A stretch of DNA of 64,000 bases, taken from contig JACQXA010000004.1 of the NCBI GenBank assembly GCA_016208975.1, forward strand, positions 62,001 to 126,000, written 5' to 3'. The translations under genes were made by a program, and so were the position numbers. The DNA is from Nitrospinota bacterium (GTDB lineage Bacteria; Nitrospinota_A; UBA7883; JACRLM01). Numbering within the stretch: the first letter of the stretch is position 1; each line of letters opens with the position of its first letter. Below, one piece after another: positions 25,486-34,226 of this stretch. The notes beneath the pieces are model-generated. The model saw nothing but the letters and a program-made list of their open reading frames with translations. It was not told the DNA's origin and ran no database searches.

Positions 25486-26628
25486 ATGGCCGAAGAGAAG
25501 GAAATCAAGCAGACGATACTTGTTGTTGACGACAACGAAGACAACGTTTTTCTGCTGGAACACCTGCTGACCGCCCAGGGTTACGCCGTCATACCCGCAT
25601 ACGGCGGGGAAGAGGCGATGAAAATCATCGAAACCCGGCAAACGGGGGTGGACCTGATCGTCCTGGACATCATGATGCCGGGGATGGACGGGCTGGAGGT
25701 GACCCGCCGGGTGAAACAGTCGGCGGAGCTTCGGATAATACCCATCATGCTCCTTACCGCGGGCCGGTCCAACAACGAGGATGTGGCCAAGGGGTTGGAC
25801 ATAGGCGCCGACGATTACCTTATAAAACCTGCGGAGAGGGTGGAGCTGATGGCCCGGGTACGGTCGTTATTGCGCTCCAAACGGCTCCAGGACGAGTTGA
25901 CCGAGAAAAGACGGAAGCTGGAGGAAATGAACGACCATCTCCAGCAGTTGGTGGAGGAGCGGACCATAGAGATTCTCCTCACGCGGGACGCGGCCATTTT
26001 TGGCCTGGCCAAACTTGCGGAGAATCGCGATCCTGAAACCGGGGCCCATCTGGAGCGGATAAGGAACTATACCCGCGCGCTGGCCCAGCGGTTAAAGAAA
26101 AACCCGAAATTCGAACCGGTGGTAAACGATGAGTTCGTAGGCAAAATATACCAGTCCAGCCCCCTTCACGATATCGGCAAGGTGGGCATTCCCGATCACA
26201 TATTGTTAAAACCGGGAAAGCTTACGCCGGAAGAGTTCGAGGTGATGAAAAGGCACTCGGCTATCGGAGGGGATTCGCTCGCCGCCGCCCAGCGGGGGGA
26301 CGATTCAGCCGAGAACTTCCTTTCCATGGGGCGCGACATAGCCTATTACCATCACGAAAAATGGAACGGCACTGGCTATCCGAAGGGGCTGAAAGGGGAG
26401 GAAATCCCGTTGTCCGCCCGCATAATGGCGTTGGCAGACGTTTATGACGCCCTGGTGAGCAAAAGGGTTTATAAAGAACCCATGACCCACGAGGACGCCC
26501 GGGAGATAATCATGCACGGGTCAGGAACCCATTTCGACCCTGACATAGCCCAGACTTTCTTTGCCATCGAAAAAGAGTTTAAAAATATCAGGGCCGATTT
26601 CGAGGACGAACCAGTCCTGCGGCATTGA
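25486..26628 (+). CDS. Response regulator with HD-GYP cyclic-di-GMP phosphodiesterase output
   Basis: The 380-residue protein has an N-terminal receiver domain (LVVDDNEDN, phospho-acceptor in LIVLDIMMPGMDG, LLTAG, IKPAE), a coiled-coil linker and an HD-GYP domain (HDIGKVGIPD, YHHEKWNGTGYP, ADVYDAL). It probably degrades cyclic di-GMP when phosphorylated. The ATG at 25486 is used because the receiver starts just after it. An earlier in-frame ATG would translate through the inverted-repeat element. Confidence 0.93.
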   Translation: MAEEKEIKQTILVVDDNEDNVFLLEHLLTAQGYAVIPAYGGEEAMKIIETRQTGVDLIVLDIMMPGMDGLEVTRRVKQSAELRIIPIMLLTAGRSNNEDVAKGLDIGADDYLIKPAERVELMARVRSLLRSKRLQDELTEKRRKLEEMNDHLQQLVEERTIEILLTRDAAIFGLAKLAENRDPETGAHLERIRNYTRALAQRLKKNPKFEPVVNDEFVGKIYQSSPLHDIGKVGIPDHILLKPGKLTPEEFEVMKRHSAIGGDSLAAAQRGDDSAENFLSMGRDIAYYHHEKWNGTGYPKGLKGEEIPLSARIMALADVYDALVSKRVYKEPMTHEDAREIIMHGSGTHFDPDIAQTFFAIEKEFKNIRADFEDEPVLRH

Positions 26629-26646
26629 GCGTGGAGGCTCTTCTAA

Positions 26647-27612
26647 ATGCCCAAGGAAATAACCCACTGGAGCCTGGCAAGGATAGCCGCCAAAGCCCTT
26701 GGCGAGGGAAGGGCCCGAAAGGCTATGGAGGCCAACCCTAACCTGTACCTTATCGGCGCAATCACGCCGGACACCCCTTATTACGCGCTATTTGGCGTGA
26801 AAGGGATTTTCACGCCGGTGGGAGACAATGTACACTCGGTTAACGGCGGAAACAGTTTTGAGCATGTGGGCCGGATCCTGGCCGCGAAACCCTCCGGCGC
26901 GGATGAAAACCTTGCGCTGGCCCTGGGCATAAGCACCCACATTCTCGCCGACGCGGTTTTCCACCCCATGGTCTATTATTTCACCGGCGATTACGCCGAC
27001 CCGGATCCGGAACGCAGGAAAAAAGCGGTGGCGAGGCACAGAAGGCTGGAGTCGCTCATGGACATTTATTACGTCAACAAGCTTACGCCGCCCCTGGACG
27101 GTCTGCTGAAAAATATGGTAAACGCCAAGGAAGCGGCGGATTCCAACGTTGGCCGCATGCTGTCCCGTTATTTCTTCGGCGCGGAATCCAACGCGGCCCA
27201 GGCGCTGGAAGCCCTATCGCATCATTCATGGATACAACGGTCATTCTTTAGCCAGGCGGTCTCAACGCTAATTGGCGCCGCTGGTGTTTTCGGCGGACTG
27301 GACGAATACAAAGCCCTTTTTTATCCCCCTAAAGGCTCCGCGACGCACGAATTCTTCCTGACGCCCATCAGTTATCTGCACCCCGTAACCGGGGATAGGG
27401 ATGAAGTGACCATGGATCAGCTTGAGCAAAGGTTCGTCAACAAGGTTTTGGATTTCTTTAGCGGCGTTGAAACAGCTTTAAGCGATGGGACAATAATGGA
27501 CTTCATGGCCCATACGCGTGGCCCATCGCTGGAAACCGGTATGGCGGAAACCGTCAGACCTCCCTTCAAACATTTCGCGGATCCTTCCATAATGGCGATG
27601 TTCGACATCTGA
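26647..27612 (+). CDS. Zinc-dependent phospholipase C family protein
   Basis: The 321-residue protein has the family start PKEITHWSLA, then LYLIGAITPDTPYYALFG and the helix LALALGISTHILADAVFHPMVYY, with conserved His/Asp residues expected to bind zinc. No signal peptide is visible, so it may be cytoplasmic, and the true substrate is unknown. GGAGG lies nine bases before the ATG. It follows the HD-GYP gene by 18 bases. Confidence 0.8.
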   Translation: MPKEITHWSLARIAAKALGEGRARKAMEANPNLYLIGAITPDTPYYALFGVKGIFTPVGDNVHSVNGGNSFEHVGRILAAKPSGADENLALALGISTHILADAVFHPMVYYFTGDYADPDPERRKKAVARHRRLESLMDIYYVNKLTPPLDGLLKNMVNAKEAADSNVGRMLSRYFFGAESNAAQALEALSHHSWIQRSFFSQAVSTLIGAAGVFGGLDEYKALFYPPKGSATHEFFLTPISYLHPVTGDRDEVTMDQLEQRFVNKVLDFFSGVETALSDGTIMDFMAHTRGPSLETGMAETVRPPFKHFADPSIMAMFDI

Positions 27613-27681
27613 GCATCTTCCCTCATCGTCTGTTTTCGCTACGCCAGTTGTGTCCTGAAAGAGGACTGCATTTCCCGGAAA

Positions 27682-27699
27682 AGTGGCCATTTGGCCACT
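27682..27699. promoter_or_regulatory. Perfect palindrome upstream of the sigma-54-like promoter
   Basis: AGTGGCCA and TGGCCACT are exact inverted copies separated by two bases. The centre is about 30 bases upstream of the -24 element, closer than a typical enhancer-binding site, and no T-run follows. Confidence 0.45.
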
Positions 27700-27718
27700 A
27701 ATAGGCCCGTTTTCCACG

Positions 27719-27735
27719 TTGGCGCGATGTATGCA
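27719..27735 (+). promoter_or_regulatory. Putative sigma-54 promoter
   Basis: TTGGCGCGATGTATGCA matches the -24/-12 consensus with the invariant GG and GC exactly ten bases apart. Two positions differ from TGGCACG-N4-TTGCA. It lies about 55 bases before the small peptide gene. Confidence 0.45.
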
Positions 27736-27788
27736 CCTTTTCATGTAAAAGGTAGTTGGGATAACCATATTGCCGGAAGGAATGGAAC

Positions 27789-27881
27789 ATGTCACGCACT
27801 ACCGTGGAAACAGTAACAAACATAGTGATGGGGGCGCTGGCGCTGTTTTTCGTATGGGCGCTGACGGGGAGTTTGAACTGA
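27789..27881 (+). CDS. Small single-TM peptide, 30 aa
   Basis: ATG at 27789 begins a 30-codon frame whose product has a polar start (MSRTTVETVTN) and one membrane helix (IVMGALALFFVWALTG). GGAAGG lies nine bases upstream. It is flanked by a sigma-54-like promoter and a terminator-like hairpin, so it looks like a self-contained unit. No family was recognised. Short membrane peptides of this kind often modify transporters or respiratory enzymes. Confidence 0.4.
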   Translation: MSRTTVETVTNIVMGALALFFVWALTGSLN

Positions 27882-27885
27882 ACAG

Positions 27886-27907
27886 ACGCCGTTAGAGGCG
27901 TTTATTT
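27886..27907 (+). terminator. Hairpin terminator after the small peptide gene
   Basis: ACGCC and GGCGT pair around six bases and are followed by TTTATTT. The stem is short. It overlaps the stop codon of the convergent DUF523 gene. Confidence 0.4.
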
Positions 27908-28422
27908 CCCGGGGGTAGATTTAACACCTGGGCGATGAACGTCTCCAGGATTTCCTGTTTGTCCAAGGCCGAATCCTCCGCCACTGGCACGCCGGGAGCT
28001 ATCTCCATAAATACCCGGGCAAAGATGCCTTTGCCCATCACCGTGGAACCGTCTTCGGCAAGTATCTCCACATTCTCCACCCCGCAACTAGGTGACCTGC
28101 TTTTCAGCACGAGCCCCTTAAGGCTCCCACCGGTTTGGGACCATACCATGCGGGCGTAGTTTTCCAGAGGACCTGTGTATCCTACGTTGAAATTGTCCGC
28201 CAACACCGCCCTGGTTTTTTCCACCGTCCCTACCAGGCGAATTGGGGAGCGTGGCGTTGGGAGGCCTATCCCGGTTTCGGGGCACAACGGGACTAGTGTG
28301 AAGAACTCCTCCAGCCTCGCCATGAGCGGGACGTTCAGTTTATGCCCGCCATCGTAACGCACGAATTGGCCCACAAGGCAGGCGCTGACGCCTACCTTTG
28401 GTTTTTCTTTTCTAGTTTCCAT
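27892..28422 (-). CDS. DUF523 domain protein
   Basis: The 176-residue protein has the family start KVGVSACLVGQFVRYDGGHK, PLCPETGIGLPTPR and LKSRSPSCG, with conserved cysteines in SACL and SPSCG. Function is unknown. The ATG at 28422 is preferred over an upstream in-frame TTG. Its start overlaps the end of the histidine kinase gene by 11 bases, making it the last gene of the SHP/two-component operon. Confidence 0.88.
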   Translation of the reverse strand: METRKEKPKVGVSACLVGQFVRYDGGHKLNVPLMARLEEFFTLVPLCPETGIGLPTPRSPIRLVGTVEKTRAVLADNFNVGYTGPLENYARMVWSQTGGSLKGLVLKSRSPSCGVENVEILAEDGSTVMGKGIFARVFMEIAPGVPVAEDSALDKQEILETFIAQVLNLPPGNKRL

Positions 28423-29764
28423 CGCCAACCTTCATGCCGGAGCCGGGAATCATCGCATCGGCGCGGAAGCCCTTGAGTTTACCGGAGCGGCCAAAGCTTA
28501 GAGCGCCGGAATAGCTTTCCACGATGTCAGAGGCGATGGACAACCCCAGGCCGTGCCCTACCACCGATTCATCCAGCCTGGCGCCCCGTTTCGCGAGTTT
28601 CTCCATAAGCTCTGCCGGGCAGCCGGGCCCGTCATCCTCCACGATGATGTGAGTGCCCTCGCTAATTTCAATCGAAAGCTCCACCCCTGCCCGGGCCCAT
28701 TTACAGGCGTTGTCCATCAGGGCGCCTATAAGCTCAACCATGTCCTCCCTGTCCGCCGGGGCCATTTTCTTATCGCCATTTAAGCGCCATAAAATCCTGA
28801 GGTCCTTTTCCCGGTACATTTTTTCCAGCGTGGACACAAGCTCGGGGATCTCTTTTTCAGGCTCGAACATCCCTCCCGGTGAAATGGAACCGGCCAGCCT
28901 CGCTTTCGCCAGGTTTCTTTCCACCAGTTCATGGATAACCCTTATGTTCCTGTCAACCTCCTCTCTCGCCGAAGGGCTTTGCGGGGTGGTTTGCCCATCT
29001 GAAATCTGGCTAAGAATTGAAAGAGGCGTTTTGATGGCGTGGGAGAGGTTCCCTAAAGCCTTGCGCGAACGCTCCAGCCGGGCGCTCATGATAGCGAGAA
29101 GACGGTTGATTTCCATCACCAGTGGTTTGGCCTCGGCTGGCACATCCTCACCGATGGCGGGAACCAAACCACGTTCGAGCCGCAACACGTCATCCCTGGC
29201 CCGGAACAAAGGTTTTAAACCCATGCCAACCAATATGTACTGGGCGAAGATAATGATTGCCAGCGCCCCGGCGGACATAAGGGCGTACTCCCGCCTGAAA
29301 GCCGAAAGACCCGCTTCCATGGAAGTTACATCCTCGGCTACGGCTATCCTCACTACCCTGCCCTGTTTTTGAAATGATGCGGTGAAGGTTATAAGTGTTT
29401 GCCCCTGTGGGCCTGGGGCGCGGCCTATGGACTTACCGCCCACAGGCTGGGTTTCATCGGGCAATTCCTCATCCCACAAAGAGCGGGACCGGGCCACAAA
29501 GCCATCAGACCAGATGCGGTAATAATGGCCGGAAAATGGGCGCTGATACACAGTATTTACAAGGCCGCCATTTATGGACATGGAGCCCCGCCCATCGAAA
29601 GACACCGCAGTTAGCAAGGTTTCCACGTCATGCTCCAGCCGGGACCGGGCGTAGTCTTCCGCCACCTTCCGGATGGCCCCCGCCACCACCACCCATTGGA
29701 GGGCGAACAGAATGACAAGTCCCAGCGAAAGCCCGGCGGTGAGTCTTGCCTTCAGCGACCCCAT
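28412..29764 (-). CDS. Two-component sensor histidine kinase (PhoQ/QseC-like)
   Basis: The 450-residue protein has a membrane helix at about 8-30, a periplasmic part of about 130 residues, and a second helix near 155-178. The HisKA box NLSHAIKTPLSIL and ATPase motifs (MDNACKWA, DDGPGCP, GHGLGLSI) follow. It overlaps the response regulator stop by one base (TGATG), which couples their translation. It should phosphorylate that regulator. Confidence 0.94.
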   Translation of the reverse strand: MGSLKARLTAGLSLGLVILFALQWVVVAGAIRKVAEDYARSRLEHDVETLLTAVSFDGRGSMSINGGLVNTVYQRPFSGHYYRIWSDGFVARSRSLWDEELPDETQPVGGKSIGRAPGPQGQTLITFTASFQKQGRVVRIAVAEDVTSMEAGLSAFRREYALMSAGALAIIIFAQYILVGMGLKPLFRARDDVLRLERGLVPAIGEDVPAEAKPLVMEINRLLAIMSARLERSRKALGNLSHAIKTPLSILSQISDGQTTPQSPSAREEVDRNIRVIHELVERNLAKARLAGSISPGGMFEPEKEIPELVSTLEKMYREKDLRILWRLNGDKKMAPADREDMVELIGALMDNACKWARAGVELSIEISEGTHIIVEDDGPGCPAELMEKLAKRGARLDESVVGHGLGLSIASDIVESYSGALSFGRSGKLKGFRADAMIPGSGMKVGDGN

Positions 29765-30432
29765 CAGGCCGCCTCACCAAAAACGTACCCCTGGCCCCGG
29801 CGGGTGGTTATCATCCCCTCGCCTATCTTGAGCCGGAGCCTTCGTATGTAAACCTCCAGCACGTTGGAGTCTTTCTCCGAATCCGCGTCATAAACCCGCT
29901 CGATAAGCGAGGAGCGCGCCAGAACCTTGCCGGGGTTGAGCATGAAATACCGTAACAGCCGGAACTCCACTCCTGTTAAAGTCTCGGTCGAGCCGTCGGC
30001 CATGGTGACACATTGGCGTTCTTCATCAAGCGTCAATCCAGCCGCTGAAAGCTTTTCGCCAGGCGTGGTGGAGTGGGACCGGCGGATAACGGCCTTTATC
30101 CTTTCCACCAGCTCCTCCACATGGAATGGTTTGCCCAGGTAATCGTCCGCCCCGTGTTTGAATCCTTCAACCCGTTCGTTCCAGGCGTTTCTGGCGGTAA
30201 GAATCAGCACCGGAACCCGGGCCCCGCGACGGCGCCAGTCCGCCAGCGCCGAAAGGCCCGGCTTGCCAGGCAAACCCAGGTCCAGGATCACCGCGTCATA
30301 AATTCCATCGGGGTCAATTTGCGCGGCGTCGGCGCCGTTGTCTATGATATCCACGGTGAAACCCTCCGCAGCGAGACGGTCCTTGAGCTTCCGGCCCAAA
30401 GATGGGTCGTCCTCCACCAGAAGGAGTTTCAT
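29764..30432 (-). CDS. OmpR/QseB-family response regulator
   Basis: The 222-residue protein has a receiver domain (LLVEDDPSLG, acceptor in VILDLGLPGKPG, LTARN, GKPF) and a winged-helix DNA-binding domain (TGVEFRLLRYFMLNPGKVL, VYIRRLRLKIG). It probably controls the upstream heme-protein genes of its own operon, as similar pairs do beside PepSY and cytochrome b genes elsewhere. Confidence 0.95.
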   Translation of the reverse strand: MKLLLVEDDPSLGRKLKDRLAAEGFTVDIIDNGADAAQIDPDGIYDAVILDLGLPGKPGLSALADWRRRGARVPVLILTARNAWNERVEGFKHGADDYLGKPFHVEELVERIKAVIRRSHSTTPGEKLSAAGLTLDEERQCVTMADGSTETLTGVEFRLLRYFMLNPGKVLARSSLIERVYDADSEKDSNVLEVYIRRLRLKIGEGMITTRRGQGYVFGEAA

Positions 30433-30439
30433 TCAGCCG

Positions 30440-30766
30440 TCAGTCCTCTTTTTCTATGGATAAAACCGCGCCCGTTTTGGCGTCCAGCCGCATTTCCCAT
30501 ACCACGCCCGCCTTGTCCAGAATCTCGGCCTCGTAAACGTATCCGCCCCGCTCTTTTTCCAGCTCAACCTCTAAAGCCCTACCGGGCTTTTTCGCCAGGG
30601 CTTTCTTTAATATAGCCTCCAGTGGCAGGATGTCCCCAGCCTGTTTGAGTTTCCTGGCTTTTTCGTGCCCCTCGCCGGCCCAACTCCGCCCGGCTGGAAG
30701 GAAAATAACGGCGGCTGTTAAAACCACAACCGCCGTTAGGTTCATAATGCTTTTCAATCGTCCCAT
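30440..30766 (-). CDS. Secreted PepSY-domain protein
   Basis: The 108-residue product has a signal peptide (VVVLTAAVIFLPAGRSWA) followed by one PepSY domain with ILPLEAILKKAL and VYEAEILDKAG, ending VLSIEKED. PepSY proteins are periplasmic and often accompany two-component systems and cytochrome b561 genes. It overlaps the diheme cytochrome gene by 13 bases. Confidence 0.9.
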   Translation of the reverse strand: MGRLKSIMNLTAVVVLTAAVIFLPAGRSWAGEGHEKARKLKQAGDILPLEAILKKALAKKPGRALEVELEKERGGYVYEAEILDKAGVVWEMRLDAKTGAVLSIEKED

Positions 30767-31374
30767 CTTCCTACGCCCGGGATGTTCACCTCATGCTCGT
30801 TGTACGAGCCTTCGTCCGCCTGCACATGGCACCGGTTGCAATGGCTGAGCGATTTCACTTTCGTGCCCGGCGAGTAGAATTTCCTGGGGATCTCGTCATG
30901 CTCATGGGTAAAGTACGGCGTTTGGCTGATACGCAACAGCGGCTCCTTGCCCCTAAGCGACTTCGTGATCCGCACAGATGTTTTATACTCTGATTTATCC
31001 GAGGCGTTGTCCGCCAGGTATTTCATTATAGCCTTGGCTTCCTCCGGCGGCAGTTCCGCGTCTTCACCAAAATGGTCCGTAAGGCCGTCCATCACCTTCC
31101 GCCAGGATTCAACAGGTAGCAGGCCAGGCTGATAGGCGAAATGGCACGAGCCGCACTCCCTTTTATAAAGGCCGCTGGTGGTTCTGGCCACATCATGCGC
31201 TCCCCGCATATTCTTTCGTGTCTCAAACGGCCCATGACCGTCATCATCTTCATGGCCGTCTCTTTCCAAACGCCCGTTAAAATCCCGCTCGGCCAGGGCC
31301 AGGCCACCGGCCAACATGAAAATCCCGCCGCAAACGGCCAGGATTATCATCGCCGTTATACCTTTTCCGCCCAT
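30754..31374 (-). CDS. Diheme cytochrome c (DHC-like)
   Basis: The 206-residue product has an N-terminal hydrophobic helix and two heme sites, CGSCH and CNRCH. It matches the diheme cytochromes that partner the oxygen-binding SHP cytochrome in Rhodobacter and Shewanella. AAGGA sits seven bases before the ATG at 31374; an ATG 18 bases earlier lacks such a site. It probably passes electrons to SHP in the periplasm. Confidence 0.88.
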   Translation of the reverse strand: MGGKGITAMIILAVCGGIFMLAGGLALAERDFNGRLERDGHEDDDGHGPFETRKNMRGAHDVARTTSGLYKRECGSCHFAYQPGLLPVESWRKVMDGLTDHFGEDAELPPEEAKAIMKYLADNASDKSEYKTSVRITKSLRGKEPLLRISQTPYFTHEHDEIPRKFYSPGTKVKSLSHCNRCHVQADEGSYNEHEVNIPGVGRWDD

Positions 31375-31393
31375 TCCACTATCCTTTCCCATT

Positions 31394-31804
31394 TTACTGT
31401 TTCTTTATATACAGAAGTAAATCGCCCTTCTCCTGCGGCGTGCATTCCCTGCCAAGGGTCCCTTTGCAGTTTCGCTTCAGCCATTTCTCAATGAAGGCCG
31501 TATCTGTCAGCCGCTTGCGGTTCACCGACGGGGCCAAAGGCTCGATGTTTTCCCCTGTCTCCTTATGCTTGCCGGATTTTTTAAACTCCGCGTTGTGGCA
31601 GGATACGCAGGAGACCGGTTTTCCCGTGGATTTGCTTGTGAACTCCGTATTCCAGAGCTTTTCGCCGCGCCCGGCGTTGAAACTTTTCGCGCCCTCGGTT
31701 TTGTACTTGTCCAACAGGACATCCGCGGCGGCGGCCAGCGCGTATCCGGCGCCGGCGGTGAAAGTGGCCGCGACGATTAACAGACATGCCAGTAACAATC
31801 TCAT
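31394..31804 (-). CDS. SHP-type monoheme cytochrome c (DUF1924)
   Basis: The 136-residue product has a cleavable signal peptide, one heme site CVSCH and the family features VLLDKYKTEGA, FNAGRGEKLW and RNCKGTLGRECTPQEKGDLLLYI with an extra cysteine pair. The Rhodobacter sphaeroides homologue (SHP) binds oxygen and nitric oxide at a heme with an asparagine ligand. It lies between the cytochrome b and diheme genes, the known SHP operon order. Confidence 0.88.
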   Translation of the reverse strand: MRLLLACLLIVAATFTAGAGYALAAAADVLLDKYKTEGAKSFNAGRGEKLWNTEFTSKSTGKPVSCVSCHNAEFKKSGKHKETGENIEPLAPSVNRKRLTDTAFIEKWLKRNCKGTLGRECTPQEKGDLLLYIKKQ

Positions 31805-31811
31805 AATACGT

Positions 31812-32387
31812 TCACTCCTTCTGAAATCCAGTTTTGTAACCGGTGATCATTGACCAAACCAGGTTCTCCCGGTGAATAACGCTTTCCAGCGCCGCCCCGG
31901 CCAAGTGGATAAAAGCCATGGCCAGCGTTGTGTTTGCGAAAAACCCGTGAATATCCTCCAGTTCGTCCTCCCAGCCCCTGCCCCGGCTGAACAGGAAGCC
32001 TAGAGGCCCGGCCATCTCCTCCGCTCCGTATGCCAGAACGCCAGAGCCCGCAGTGGCCAGAATCAGCGCCATCAGCGCTACCGCCATGGCCGCGGCGGCG
32101 GGATTGTGCCCCAGATACCGGTTATGCGTGGCCGTGAGCATCGCCGAAAGATGGGCCATCACATCGGCCGGTTTGTGCAGAAATGCCTTTATCGAACCGA
32201 ACCCGTCATCCACGAATCCCCAGGCCAGACGGAAAAACACAAGCCCCGCGGCGGCGTATCCCGCGGCGGCGTGAACGTTTATAGACCCGTCCTCCGTGAC
32301 GAACGCCAGAAGGAACAGGGCCGCCAGGCCCCAATGAAATAGCCTCACCGGAAGGCGCCATACTTTCACCCGTTCCGCTTTGCCCAT
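31812..32387 (-). CDS. Cytochrome b561-type membrane subunit
   Basis: The protein has about 191 residues and four membrane helices. It starts VKVWRLPVRLFHWGLAALF, typical of Ni/Fe-hydrogenase-type and SHP-linked cytochrome b proteins, with heme histidines on FHW, NVHAAAGY and MAFIHLAG. It should take electrons from quinol and give them to the diheme cytochrome. The ATG at 32387 has GGAG ten bases upstream; an ATG at 32417 is possible but lacks a ribosome site. Confidence 0.88.
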   Translation of the reverse strand: MGKAERVKVWRLPVRLFHWGLAALFLLAFVTEDGSINVHAAAGYAAAGLVFFRLAWGFVDDGFGSIKAFLHKPADVMAHLSAMLTATHNRYLGHNPAAAAMAVALMALILATAGSGVLAYGAEEMAGPLGFLFSRGRGWEDELEDIHGFFANTTLAMAFIHLAGAALESVIHRENLVWSMITGYKTGFQKE

Positions 32388-32463
32388 GACTTGCCAACTC
32401 CATGGTGGATTGATCATGGTTAGAGGTTAACGGGTGAAGCTTAAGCGAATATGAAAGGAGTGT

Positions 32464-34122
32464 TTAGAAATTAAGGAAGGAATTGGCCAGCAGAAGCTGG
32501 GCCAGCAAAATCTTCGTGATGGTGGCGGCGGGATATACCGACGAATAACCAAGGTTGGGAATGTCGCTTCTGGCCTGTTCCAGCGCGAATCCCAGCGCGG
32601 CTGGCTGGGTGTGGATGCCCGCAACCATGCCTGTAAGGGCCCCGAAAGGTATTTTTAACAGCTTGTACCCAACAGTAAGCGCCAGCATGGACGTTGTGAA
32701 TGTTATAACGGCCCCGGCGAAAAAGATTACAAGCCCGCCGCCGTCCATAAACGTGTTCACAAAACCGTATCCGGCGCGGGTGCCCACCCCCGCCAGGAAC
32801 ATTACAAGGCCTATCTGCCGCAATGTCATGTTGGCGCTGTACGGGATGTTCCACACCATGGGGCCAGTACGCCCCAACGCCCCCAAAACAAGACCTGCCA
32901 CAAGCGGCCCGCCAGCGAAACCAAGTTTCACCTCGGTTCCGCCCGGCAACGTAATGGGTAGTATTCCCGCCAGAAGGCCCATGGCAAGCCCCAGGCTGAA
33001 GGTCATTATGTCCACCTCGCTGACGGCCCGGTAAGAATCCCCGAAAAAGGCGCTCACCTCGGCCATCCTGTCCCGCCGGGCCACCACGCGCACCCTGTCG
33101 CCAAGCTCCAGAATTGTGGAGCCAGACACCACCTCGTCGGAATCCCCCCGGCGAAGGCGCGTCACCACGGCGCAATATTTTTCGTCCACCTTCAGCTCTT
33201 TTAACTTTCTTCCCGCCACTTTCGGGTTGGAGACGAAAATGCGCCGCACCTCCAGGTCGCCCTTCTCCTGCTCTATATGCTCCGCGGAAGGCTCACCGAG
33301 GTAATGGGATATTTTTTCCAGTTCATCGTGGGGGCCAACAACCGCAACCAAATCGCCCAGCATAAGTTTGGTTTCCCCCACGGCCACGAAAAAATCGTCA
33401 CTCCGTTTAACCCTGCCGAACGCGGCGTTCCACTGGTAAAGGATGAACATCTCGCGGATGGTGAGGTATGTGGCTTCGTTACGGGTGACGAGAAACGTGC
33501 GGGTGATAAGCGGCTCTTTGCCTGATATCACGTCTTTCATCTTCGCCGCCTCGGCTTCGTAATCCACCTTCCATATCCGCTGTGCCAGCGTTATGGCCAG
33601 AAGTATGCCCACCACCCCCATGGGATAGGTGATGGAATAGGCTATCACCGGTTCGGAGAGGGCCTTTTCCACCACTTCTTTTGGCGCTATGCTCTTAAGC
33701 GTCTCCAGCATTGCCGCCAGCGCCGGGGTATTGGTCAAACTCCCGGCGAACATGCCGCTGGCCAGGGTGGACTTGATGTTGAGAGCCCATGCGGCCAGTA
33801 CCGTGGCCACGGTGGCGAAAAATATGGCGCCAAGGGCTAAAGCGTTGTTCCTCACCCCCTCTTTGCGGAACGACGAGGCGAAGGATGGGCCTGAAGACAG
33901 CCCGATGGTGTAAACGAAAAGCGCCAGCCCGAGGATATAAATTATCTCCGGCAGTTTCAACTCCGGGTGGAGCGACCCGAAAAGAAGCCCGGCGAAAAGC
34001 ACCGCGGCCACGCCCAGGCTACAGCCAAATATTTTAATGCGCCCTAGCGGATACCCCACGGCGGCTACGATGAAAAGGTATAAAAGGGGATTGTGGGCGA
34101 GAACTTCATAAATTCCGGTCAT
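32464..34122 (-). CDS. AspT/YidE-family transporter with two TrkA-C domains
   Basis: The 552-residue protein has two membrane halves, each with about five helices and related AGL(V/L)xG motifs. They flank two cytoplasmic TrkA-C (RCK_C) domains, seen as VGPHDELEKISHYLG and LGDRVRVVARRDRM. This is the aspartate:alanine exchanger layout (AspT, YidE, YbjL). The substrate is not predictable. The ATG at 34122 is chosen because GGGGGAAG lies just upstream. Confidence 0.9.
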   Translation of the reverse strand: MTGIYEVLAHNPLLYLFIVAAVGYPLGRIKIFGCSLGVAAVLFAGLLFGSLHPELKLPEIIYILGLALFVYTIGLSSGPSFASSFRKEGVRNNALALGAIFFATVATVLAAWALNIKSTLASGMFAGSLTNTPALAAMLETLKSIAPKEVVEKALSEPVIAYSITYPMGVVGILLAITLAQRIWKVDYEAEAAKMKDVISGKEPLITRTFLVTRNEATYLTIREMFILYQWNAAFGRVKRSDDFFVAVGETKLMLGDLVAVVGPHDELEKISHYLGEPSAEHIEQEKGDLEVRRIFVSNPKVAGRKLKELKVDEKYCAVVTRLRRGDSDEVVSGSTILELGDRVRVVARRDRMAEVSAFFGDSYRAVSEVDIMTFSLGLAMGLLAGILPITLPGGTEVKLGFAGGPLVAGLVLGALGRTGPMVWNIPYSANMTLRQIGLVMFLAGVGTRAGYGFVNTFMDGGGLVIFFAGAVITFTTSMLALTVGYKLLKIPFGALTGMVAGIHTQPAALGFALEQARSDIPNLGYSSVYPAATITKILLAQLLLANSFLNF

Positions 34123-34226
34123 TCTAACTTCCCCCATTCAGTGGCGGCTGTAAACTTGATTATATTCCACTATAATGGCTCCATGCGGCAATTTGAAACC
34201 TTACGCTGGTTTATATTTGGTTAATT

